Assembly: GCA_963726405.1 (NCBI GenBank)
Contig: CAVSCF010000012.1
Span: 1 to 64,000, forward strand
Direction of reading: 5' to 3'
From: JAOUJD01 sp963726405
Lineage (GTDB): Bacteria; Pseudomonadota; Gammaproteobacteria; Burkholderiales; Burkholderiaceae_F
DNA: 64,000 nucleotides
Position numbers and translations under genes: made by a program. This document shows, piece by piece, positions 1 through 7,718 of the stretch; position 1 is the stretch's first letter, and every line of letters begins with the position of its first letter. The notes under the pieces are model-generated. The model was given only the letters and a program-made list of their open reading frames with translations. It made no database searches and was not told the DNA's origin.

Positions 1-75
1 CGGAAGCGCCGCGGCGCCGGCGACGGCCCCAGCGGCGAGCAGCACTTCGCGTCGCTTCAGATCGATGTCTTGCAT
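1..75 (-). CDS. Partial Tat-signal protein (N-terminus only)
   Basis: Only the first 25 codons lie in the window, read leftward from an ATG at 75. They give MQDIDLKRREVLLAAGAVAG and then an alanine-rich run. The twin arginine followed by a hydrophobic stretch is a typical start of a Tat signal peptide, so the product is probably a cofactor-containing periplasmic or membrane-attached protein exported folded. A good Shine-Dalgarno (GAGGAG, 85-90 on the complement) sits nine bases upstream and supports this start. Nothing can be said about the mature protein. It is transcribed away from the cytochrome locus. Confidence 0.6.
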   Translation of the reverse strand, partial: MQDIDLKRREVLLAAGAVAGAAALP

Positions 76-585
76 GGTGCGTGTCTCCTCAGTGAAATTT
101 TCGGGATGGCCCGTTTTCGGGCACTAATGGCTTTGCTTTGTAACCCTGCTGTTGATCCGCGATTTGACTCCGCGCAAGAGCGCAGCGCAAGGGCGGAAGG
201 CTTGCGCCCGTACGGGCCGTGGCTGACCCTGTCTGCCGGTGCAACCCCGCGATCCGACAGCGCGATACCGGCCGACCCTCCATACCAGAACACACCGCAT
301 CGCGGGTCCCTTTGCCGCGACCCTCAACCTGACCCGCATCAAGGTTAACGCCGACGAGGGTTTGCCCTCAGTCAATGCCCGCTACCCCAACTACCCCAAG
401 AATGCGCCATATCTGTGGGGGAGGAGTTTCCGAGGGGCGAAAGCAGGTTCACCCTGCAAGGACTCAACCGAATAGATAGGGTTTCAACGCAGTCCGGTTA
501 CGTCGGTACCAGTCAAGCGACGTAACCGCCCTGCGAAGGAAAAGTAAGTCCGAGTCGTACCTAACCGTCCTTGTTGGGAGGGGAA
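76..585. other. Divergent intergenic region upstream of the cytochrome locus
   Basis: About 510 bases lie between the leftward Tat-signal gene and the rightward decaheme cytochrome gene. Short open frames here have no ribosome binding site and no recognisable product. It must hold promoters for both directions. Two things stand out: a perfect 11-base inverted repeat at 495-528 (listed separately) and a weak FNR-like dyad, CTGAC-CCGC-ATCAA, at 329-342. I see no RNA gene. Confidence 0.5.
495..528. promoter_or_regulatory. Perfect inverted repeat upstream of the decaheme cytochrome gene
   Basis: CGGTTACGTCG at 495-505 is matched exactly by CGACGTAACCG at 518-528, with a 12-base spacer. The centre is about 75 bases before the ATG at 586. 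There is no T-run, so it is not an intrinsic terminator. The two-helical-turn spacing of the arms suits a dimeric DNA-binding regulator. A hairpin in the mRNA leader is the alternative. Confidence 0.45.
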
Positions 586-3451
586 ATGAGAAGGCTATTA
601 GTTTTGACTGCCGCTGCGATGCTGACACTCGGCATCGCAGGTTGCGGTGGTAGTGATGGCTCGAATGGCGCTCCTGGCGCCACGGGAGCGCCGGGAACGC
701 CGGGAACGCCGGGAGCACCGGGCGCCACTGGGCCGGCAGGTCCTCCGGGATCGGCAGCAGTTGTGCTGACGCCGCAGACGCCGGCAGACACGTTCGCCGA
801 CTTGAATCTGGTGGCGGCAGTACAGAGCGTCACGATTGCCAGTCCGCCAGTCGTCAAGTTCACGCTGAAGACGAACGAAGGCGTGCCGGTCGTTGGTTTC
901 GGCACCACCTCCAAGACATCCACGCAGACCATCGCCAACTACCCCAACCTCGCGTTCTCGATCGCCAAGTTGGTCCAGCCAGCAGTCGCGGGCGCCGCGC
1001 CGAGCAAGTGGGTCAACTACATCGTGACGTCGGTCAGCCAGACCAACGGTGCCGTGACGCTCGGACGTCCCTCGACGGACAACATCGGCACGCTGGTCGA
1101 CAACAAGGACGGCTCGTACACCTACACGTTCTACCGTGACGTCCCGGGCATCAAGGCTCAAGTTGACGGCATCACGCCGCCGGCCGGCAGCGACAAGGCC
1201 GACCTGGGTGACCTGACGTACGACGCCAACGCCACGCACCGCCTGACGATCCAGATCTCCGGCAACGCGCCGGGGACCGGCACCAACACGTCGAATGGCG
1301 TGCAGGTCACGCCGGGCGTCCCGCTGAAGAAGCCGATCGACGTCATCTATGACTTCGTGCCGGCGACGGGCGCAGCCCCGGCCGCGAGCGCGAACCGCAA
1401 GATGGTCGACAACGCGAACTGCGAGTCAGTGCCACAGCACGCTGGGCGGGCTTCCGGACGGTGAGGGCGGTTCGCTCGACTTCCACGGCGGCTGCCCGCA
1501 ACAACATCGAGTACTGCGTGGTCTGCCACACCGACCAGCGCAAGTTCGGCCGGGCGGAAGCCACGTACGACGCGGCGACGCGCACGTTCAGCGGCAGCAC
1601 ATACAAGGTCCAGGGCCGCACCGTCGGCAGCGCGCCGAACTTCCTGCACAAGCTGCACGTCGGCGGCGTCATGACGAACGTCGGCTACAACTACGGTGGC
1701 GTGCTGATGGACAAGGGCGGGTTCTCGCAGGACATCCGCAATTGCGAGAAGTGCCATAACCCGGCCAACACGAACACCCCGCAGGCCGCGCTGTGGAAAG
1801 ACAACCCGAACCGGCAGGCGTGCGGTTCGTGCCACGACGGCATCAACTTCGACACGGGCACCGGCCTGACCCTCGGCGACAAAGCCAAGGGCCTGACGAC
1901 GTCCACCGGCTTCTTCGGCGCCGCCCACCCGGCCAATGCGCAGGACGGTGGCTGCTCCAACGCGTCCTGCCACGGCGCAGGGTCGCCCGGCAATCCGGAC
2001 CTGGTGCACAAACCGGTGACGCCGCCGAGCCACGGCCAGCTTCCTGCATGGGAATCCCGGCTACACCAGCGGCGCCAACACGAACGCTGGCTGGATTGCC
2101 TCCAACGCCAACCGGCTTCCGGCCGGCGCGATCAAGATCGAATACGTGATCAAGAGCGTCACGGTCGATGCCGTCACGCGTAATCCGAAGATGACGTTCC
2201 AGGTGAAGATGGACGGTGCGGCTGCCCCGATCCTCGACTTCGCGACCGCGCCGATCAATCCGGCGACGGGCAAGAAGGAAATGTGGGCCAACTTCATGGG
2301 TTCGCCGAGCGCGTACTTCGTGTGGGCGGTTCCGCAGGACGGCATCACGGCACCGGCCGACTTCAACGCCAGCGCTTCCGGTTACCTGCGGAGCATCTGG
2401 AACGGAGCCGCGACGGGTACGGGCGTCGGTACTCTCGTCGCAGGGACGGGCGCGGATGCCGGCTACTACATCGTCACGCTGACGGGCGTCACAGGTGCCG
2501 GCGGGTTCGGTGATGCTGACGGGTGGCGTCGGGTATTCGTACAACAACCGCAGCACGCTGCCGCTGACGCAGACGAACCTCCCGGCGTATCCGACGACTC
2601 CGTCGCCGGTAGCGGTTGGCGCGACCGATGCGACAGCACTGTCGTCCGAACTTCTGCCCAGCATGCCGAACGCCTATGGCGGTCTGATCGTGATCGCGAA
2701 GAACGTCCAGGTGGTGGCAGCCGGCTTCACCGGCCGTCGTCCGATCGTCGAGGACGCGAAGTGCAACGCCTGCCACCAGGAACTCGGCACGTTCACGGAA
2801 GACGCGTTCCACGCCGGTCAGCGCAACGACGGCACGACCTGCTCGTGGTGCCATACGCCGAACCGGGCCAGCACGGGCTGGACGGCGGAGACCGACAACA
2901 TGGTTCACGCCATCCACGGCGGCGGCAAGCGCACCGTTCCGTACACCTGGCACTCCGTGTCGGTCCCGGGCGACAGCTTCGCCAACATCGTGTATCCGGG
3001 CGTTCTTGCCCGTTGCAGCCAGTGCCACATTTCCGGCGCAAGCGGGTCGTCGTACGACTTCTCGCTCTCCACGTCGGCGAACGCGGTGGGGCTCGGTGCG
3101 GATCAGGCTGACAAGCGCCAGCCGCGGTTGGTGGCGAGCGGTACGCCCGCGGCGAGCATCAGCAACTCGCCCTACATCCTGCCGTACATCGGGGTCAACC
3201 TCGGCGCGAACTTCTCGTTCAACGCCGGCACAGGCGTGACAACGGCTGCGGCGGCAACGACCCTGGTGCAGTCGCCGACCGTGGCGGTGTGCTCGGGTTG
3301 CCATGACTCCAACCTGGCGATCAGCCACTTCGAAGTCAATGGCGGCTCGTTCTTCCAGGCGCGTAGCGTCGAAGCCACACGCGTCGAGCAGTGCTTCATC
3401 TGCCACGCGAACGGCCGGACGGCGGACATCAAGGCCGTGCACAACAAGTAG
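586..3451 (+). CDS. OmcA/MtrC-family decaheme c-type cytochrome, outer-surface lipoprotein (four apparent frameshifts)
   Basis: This is an outer-surface electron-transfer cytochrome. The ATG at 586 follows GGGAGGGG. Residues 1-20 form a lipoprotein signal ending in IAGC, followed by a collagen-like Gly-X-Y stretch (about residues 28-56) and then the multiheme domains. Ten heme sites can be read once frames are joined: CESCH, CVVCH, CEKCH, CGSCH, the variant CSNASCH (CX4CH), CNACH, CSWCH, CSQCH, CSGCH and CFICH. As written, the frame breaks near 1427, 1493, 2035 and 2492. Each break is repaired by removing one base, and family-like sequence continues on both sides. In OmcA/MtrC proteins such hemes pass electrons from an MtrAB conduit to minerals, electrodes or shuttles. 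It is the first gene of the locus and is followed by a terminator, so it may also be transcribed alone. The frameshifts are probably sequence errors, but a pseudogene is not excluded. Confidence 0.88.
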
Positions 3452-3463
3452 TCGGCATCGACA

Positions 3464-3531
3464 GCGACCGACCCCGGTCGGTCGCTAGCACATCAAACCC
3501 GGCAGTGGCAACACTGCCGGGTTTTCTTTTT
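3464..3531 (+). terminator. Tandem hairpins with intrinsic terminator after the first decaheme gene
   Basis: A first hairpin (GCGACCGACC / GGTCGGTCGC, 3464-3485) is followed by CCCGGCAGTG-GCAA-CACTGCCGGG (3498-3521) and a T-rich tail TTTTCTTTTT (3522-3531). The second hairpin has ten perfect pairs and a clear U-tract, a textbook Rho-independent terminator. It separates the first OmcA-type gene from the following genes. Confidence 0.9.
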
Positions 3532-3611
3532 GTCGCGTTAGGTCAAGCCCGGTGGTTCCGCGTTCGGGCAGCATCGGTTCATACTCGCGCGTGTTGAAAA
3601 CGGGGGCGGAA

Positions 3612-4061
3612 TTGAGTTACAGAGATCTTCTGGTCGGCGTTGTTGTCACCCTGTTGGTGTCAGTGGTAAACGCCGCGAACGAATCGACGAAGGCACCGGC
3701 CCAACCGGGCACCACCAGCCAGGCTCCGGCGCAGCCGGCCGCGAAACCGGCAACATCGCCGGCGACCGAGGCCTCGGCTCCCGGCGCGTCGGCCACCAAG
3801 CCGCCGCCGTCGACGAACGCCAAGCCCGGCAAGACGCCGGCCAAGCCGGAAAAGAGGGTGGACCTCAACAACGCCAGCCTCGCCGAACTGAAGACCTTGC
3901 CGATGGTGGGTGACGCCGAGGCGAAGAAGATCATCGCCAACCGGCCCTACAAGAGCAAAGGCGAACTCGTCACCAAGGCCGGCTTGCCTGAGGGCGTCTA
4001 CATTGCCGTCAAGTACAAGGTCGAACTGCAAAAGCCCCGCACATCCGCGCCGAAGAAGTAA
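3612..4061 (+). CDS. Secreted helix-hairpin-helix (ComEA-like) protein
   Basis: A small exported protein with a short hydrophobic leader (LLVGVVVTLLVSVVNA), a 50-residue Ala/Pro/Lys-rich linker and a C-terminal helix-hairpin-helix domain. That domain begins VDLNNASLAELKTLPMVG and continues through AEAKKIIANRPYKSKGEL, the ComEA-type double HhH that binds DNA without sequence preference. The start is uncertain: TTG at 3612 after GGGGGCGGA fits the leader best, and GTG at 3591 is possible. It lies between two decaheme cytochrome genes, ten bases before the second, and is probably cotranscribed with it. ComEA proteins normally act in DNA uptake, but no competence genes are nearby. A role in binding extracellular DNA or structuring the cytochrome complex is inference only. 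Confidence 0.75.
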   Translation: MSYRDLLVGVVVTLLVSVVNAANESTKAPAQPGTTSQAPAQPAAKPATSPATEASAPGASATKPPPSTNAKPGKTPAKPEKRVDLNNASLAELKTLPMVGDAEAKKIIANRPYKSKGELVTKAGLPEGVYIAVKYKVELQKPRTSAPKK

Positions 4062-4071
4062 CGGAGCCTCC

Positions 4072-6675
4072 ATGAAACGTTTGATCAAGTGGTTCGGGGC
4101 CGCGGCCCTCGTCCTGGTTGCGCTGGCCGGTTGTGGCGGCGGCAACGACGGCGGATCCCTGGGCAGCGCGACGCCACCACCGCCGCCGCCGCCGAGCGGC
4201 CAGGTCGGCAACGCTCTGAACGCGGCCGCCGCCATCCCCTCGAACGACACGTCGACGAACTCGTCGTCGGCGTTCACGGTGCTGCAGGCCAACGGTATCC
4301 CCGCGGTGACCGTCGGCGGCGCTCCGGTCGTCAACTTCGCCGTCTTCTCCGACGGTGCGGTGAAGCAGGGGCTGACGCTGAGCAACGTGAGCTTCGCGAT
4401 CGCGAAACTGATGCCGGGCACGAACGGCAACATCGACGACTGGCAGAGCTATGTATCGCGCACCGAGACGACGACCGGCACCAACAACGTGGGCTCGGCG
4501 GCCGGCGGTGGTCCGGTGCTTCCTTCCGCCCTCCAGGCGACGACGGATCCGAAGCCCGCGGCTCAGGCCAACCAATTGGTCTACAAGCCCGAGGGCTATT
4601 ACACGTACACGTTCAGTACGGACATCACCGACCCGGCGAAGACGAATGGCGTGGTCTTCGAGCCGGGCAAGACGCATCGCATCGTCATCCAGCTGAGCTA
4701 TACGAACGCGGCCGGTCAGCCCGTGCTCGTCAATCCGTACCTTGACGTCACGTTCGATGCCAACGGGCGGTCGGTGCAGGTGACCGATCCCAGCAAGACC
4801 CGGGTGATGGCGGTCGTATCCCAGTGCAACGGGTGTCACGAGAAGCTTTCCCTGCATGGCGGTGGCCGTGTCGATGTCCAGTACTGCGTGATGTGTCACA
4901 ACCCGGGCACCACGGACGCCAATAGCGGCAACGTGCTGACGATGATGACGATGACGCACAAGATCCATGCGGGCAGGCTGCTCGCAAGCCCGGGCCTTGC
5001 GGCGATCGGCGGCGAGCACTACACGATCTGGGGCTTCCAGTCGAGCAAGCACGACTATTCGGAAGTGGGTTTCCCGCAGGACCTGCGCAATTGCACCGTC
5101 TGCCACACGGGCGCCAACCCGGCGACTCCACAAGGCGACAACTGGAAGACGCGGCCGAGCAAGGAAGCCTGCCTCACCTGCCACGTCAGCGGCGCCGGCT
5201 CGCCGTTCGACCTGACACACAAGGACTTCGCCCTCGCGATTGTCGGACCGAGCGGCAAGCCGACGGACATTCCCAACGGCAGTTGCGCCGAGTGTCACCG
5301 CGATGGAACGTCGGTGTCGCCGGGGCGCGTGCACTTCAACCAGAACGAGGAAAACTCGGCCAAGTACAAGGTCACCATCGAGAGCGCGACTTTCGACTCC
5401 GCGGCGCGCAAGGTCACGATCAAGTACTACGTGGCCGACCCGACGTCGAACAACGCGAAGTACAACCTCGTGACCTCCGATTGCACGGGCTCCGGGACGT
5501 CGCTTGCGTGCGGCAGTTCGACCCGGTTCGGCAACCTGCGCTTCTACCTCGCGTACCAGAACATGGTGGGGCAGCCGACGGGCGTGACCGAATGGACCGC
5601 GTACAACAACGGCGGCAGCGGCGCCAACGAGTACATGTACAAGGGCACGAACGACGGCACCAACACGTACACGGTGCAGATCGCGCTTCCTGCCGACTCG
5701 GCGACGGCGGTCGCGCAGGGCACCGCGCGGGTCGTCAGCATCGGGCAGATCAAGGAGCCGAAGCTCCAGGTGAAGTCGGCGCAGGATCCGCGGCCGCCGG
5801 TGACACCGACCGTGCTCATCAACGTCGTCGCGCAGAACACCTACGCCGACGTCGCGCTGTCCGGACCGCTCAACCCGCGGCGTCAGGTCGTGTCGAACGA
5901 GAAGTGCAACGTCTGCCACGGCGCGCTCGGAACCACGACCGGCTCGAATTCCAATCCCGCGCTTACCGAAGCCTTCCACAGCGGTGCGCGCAATACGGTC
6001 GAGGCGTGCTCGATGTGCCATGACCAGAACAGGTACTCGAATACCGTGATGACCAACGGCCGCGCGCTCAGCGAGAACTACGCGTTCAAGCGCATGATCC
6101 ACGGCATCCACGGCAACTCGAAGCGCACGTACCCGTTCACCCACGGCAACAACGTCATCGGTGCCTTCGACAAGAAGACCTTCCTGCTTACGCTGGACGG
6201 CCTGATCGCGGCGAGCACTTCGTCGACGATCTCGGCCCCGGCGGGCGTGCTGTTCCAGCCGTACTCCACCGGCGTCGTCGTGCCCGCGGGCACGGCCCTC
6301 GGCGCTTCGGGCGCCAGCGTGGAGAACTACGCTGCGGAAGTCGCCTACCCGGGCATCGGCCTGGATTGCAACACCTGCCACGTGAACAACTCCTGGCAGC
6401 AGGACATCAACCCGATCGGCTCGGTGGTCGCGAAACCCATCGACCCGGCGACGCTGAAGGCGGGCACCAACCCGCTCGACTGGGTCGTCATCACGCCGAA
6501 GGCCGCCACCTGCACCTCGTGCCACGACTCCGCCAAGGCGATCAGCCACGTGGTGGGGGTGGGCGGATCGGCGTTCGGCACCGCCACGCAGGCGCAGTCG
6601 TTCCAGACGCAGGAAAGCTGTGTGGATTGCCACGCTCCGGGCAGTCCGCGCGGCGTCGACGTCGTGCACAAGTAA
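4072..6675 (+). CDS. OmcA/MtrC-family decaheme c-type cytochrome, outer-surface lipoprotein
   Basis: An intact 867-residue paralogue of the upstream broken gene. The ATG at 4072 gives a lipoprotein signal ending ALAGC (Cys21), then a Gly/Pro-rich tether and two heme-bearing regions separated by beta-rich segments. The ten heme sites, in order, are CNGCH, CVMCH, CTVCH, CLTCH and CAECH, then CNVCH, CSMCH, CNTCH, CTSCH and CVDCH. The five-plus-five arrangement is the family hallmark. It should sit on the cell surface and accept electrons from the MtrA-MtrB pair encoded just downstream. It lacks the collagen-like repeat of its neighbour and has no frame break. Together with the first gene this gives two exchangeable terminal reductases, as in Shewanella mtr-omc loci. 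Confidence 0.95.
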   Translation: MKRLIKWFGAAALVLVALAGCGGGNDGGSLGSATPPPPPPPSGQVGNALNAAAAIPSNDTSTNSSSAFTVLQANGIPAVTVGGAPVVNFAVFSDGAVKQGLTLSNVSFAIAKLMPGTNGNIDDWQSYVSRTETTTGTNNVGSAAGGGPVLPSALQATTDPKPAAQANQLVYKPEGYYTYTFSTDITDPAKTNGVVFEPGKTHRIVIQLSYTNAAGQPVLVNPYLDVTFDANGRSVQVTDPSKTRVMAVVSQCNGCHEKLSLHGGGRVDVQYCVMCHNPGTTDANSGNVLTMMTMTHKIHAGRLLASPGLAAIGGEHYTIWGFQSSKHDYSEVGFPQDLRNCTVCHTGANPATPQGDNWKTRPSKEACLTCHVSGAGSPFDLTHKDFALAIVGPSGKPTDIPNGSCAECHRDGTSVSPGRVHFNQNEENSAKYKVTIESATFDSAARKVTIKYYVADPTSNNAKYNLVTSDCTGSGTSLACGSSTRFGNLRFYLAYQNMVGQPTGVTEWTAYNNGGSGANEYMYKGTNDGTNTYTVQIALPADSATAVAQGTARVVSIGQIKEPKLQVKSAQDPRPPVTPTVLINVVAQNTYADVALSGPLNPRRQVVSNEKCNVCHGALGTTTGSNSNPALTEAFHSGARNTVEACSMCHDQNRYSNTVMTNGRALSENYAFKRMIHGIHGNSKRTYPFTHGNNVIGAFDKKTFLLTLDGLIAASTSSTISAPAGVLFQPYSTGVVVPAGTALGASGASVENYAAEVAYPGIGLDCNTCHVNNSWQQDINPIGSVVAKPIDPATLKAGTNPLDWVVITPKAATCTSCHDSAKAISHVVGVGGSAFGTATQAQSFQTQESCVDCHAPGSPRGVDVVHK

Positions 6676-6730
6676 CAACGGATAACGCGTAGATAACGCG
6701 CGCGCGGCGCGACGTTCGGAGGAATTCGTG

Positions 6731-7702
6731 ATGGGGGTTCGAATGGGAATCAGAAGCGCTCTGCTGGCGGCCTGCCTGGGCCTGCTCGGCGTCGTCGCTC
6801 CGGCGCAGGCGCAGGACGGCGGGCCGTCCGCGAAATGCATGATGTGCCACGGCGCGGACCACGAGAAGATGGCCGGCCACCCGCACGCAGTGGCCGCCGA
6901 CTCGCGCAACTTCGGCTGCGTCGGCTGCCACGGCATGAGCGAGAAGCACGCCGACGATCCGAGTGCCGCGAAGCCCGACCAGCGCTTCAAGGGCAAGGGC
7001 GCGCTGACCGGCGAAGAGGCGAGTGCGGTCTGCCTGATGTGCCACGAGGGGCAGAACAACAAGAAGCTGCTGCTGTGGGCCGGCAGCACGCACCCGCAGG
7101 CGGGCGTGGGTTGCACGAGTTGCCACCAGGTCCACGTGAACAAGGACCCGGTGTTCAACAAGGCCGCGCAGTCCGACGTCTGCTTCACGTGCCACAAGGA
7201 CACCCGCGTCGCGAGCAACAAGCCGTTCCGGCATCCGCTGCAGGAAGGCAAGATGGGCTGTTCCGACTGCCACTCGCCCCACGGCTCGGCCGGGCCGAAG
7301 CTCGTCAAGCGCGACACCACCAACGCCACCTGCTACCAGTGCCACGCCGAGAAGCGCGGTCCGTTCGTGCAGAACCACCAGCCGGTGCAGGACAACTGCG
7401 CGAGTTGCCACAACCCCCACGGCAGCCACGTCGCGGGGATGCTGGTATCGCGCGATCCGATCCTGTGCAACCAGTGCCACGTTCCGCACTCGGTGGGCAA
7501 CGTCGGCGCCGTCCGCGGGCAGCCGGGCGTGTTGCCGCCGGCGGTGCCGCCGCAGACCCAGTCCGCGGTCACGCCTCTGTCGGGAGGCATCAACACCGTG
7601 AACATCTGGCAGGGCCGCAGTTGCCTGAACTGCCACACGCAGGTCCACGGCTCGAACAATCCGTCGCGGCGGGCGCCCGCGCCGTCGAACCTGTTCCGCT
7701 GA
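6731..7702 (+). CDS. MtrA/DmsE-family decaheme c-type cytochrome, periplasmic
   Basis: A 323-residue periplasmic decaheme cytochrome. ATG at 6731 is seven bases after GGAGGA (GTG at 6728 is too close). A cleavable signal peptide ends in PAQAQ. The ten CXXCH motifs are CMMCH, CVGCH, CLMCH, CTSCH, CFTCH, CSDCH, CYQCH, CASCH, CNQCH and CLNCH. Length, spacing and the repeated CHxPHGS pattern match the DmsE/MtrA/PioA family. Such proteins thread into an MtrB barrel and carry electrons across the outer membrane. The gene lies 55 bases after the surface cytochrome gene and 16 bases before the barrel gene, in the order expected for a conduit operon. Confidence 0.95.
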   Translation: MGVRMGIRSALLAACLGLLGVVAPAQAQDGGPSAKCMMCHGADHEKMAGHPHAVAADSRNFGCVGCHGMSEKHADDPSAAKPDQRFKGKGALTGEEASAVCLMCHEGQNNKKLLLWAGSTHPQAGVGCTSCHQVHVNKDPVFNKAAQSDVCFTCHKDTRVASNKPFRHPLQEGKMGCSDCHSPHGSAGPKLVKRDTTNATCYQCHAEKRGPFVQNHQPVQDNCASCHNPHGSHVAGMLVSRDPILCNQCHVPHSVGNVGAVRGQPGVLPPAVPPQTQSAVTPLSGGINTVNIWQGRSCLNCHTQVHGSNNPSRRAPAPSNLFR

Positions 7703-7718
7703 GCATCGGAGTGACGTC

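Noticed and set aside
661..756. Gly-X-Y repeats as a separate collagen-like gene or tandem repeat
   Set aside because: They lie in frame between the lipoprotein signal and the heme domain of the decaheme cytochrome and act as a surface tether region.
586..3451. Programmed frameshifting in the first decaheme gene
   Set aside because: Four breaks at unrelated sequences without slippery heptamers or stimulatory stems do not fit programmed frameshifting.
3612..4061. Competence locus
   Set aside because: Only the ComEA-like HhH protein is present. No comEC, comF or type IV pilus genes occur nearby.
4009..7329. A 1106-codon open frame on the minus strand across two cytochrome genes
   Set aside because: It is antisense to genes with twenty heme motifs, has Arg/Asp/Val-rich composition typical of the opposite strand of GC-rich genes, and has no family pattern.
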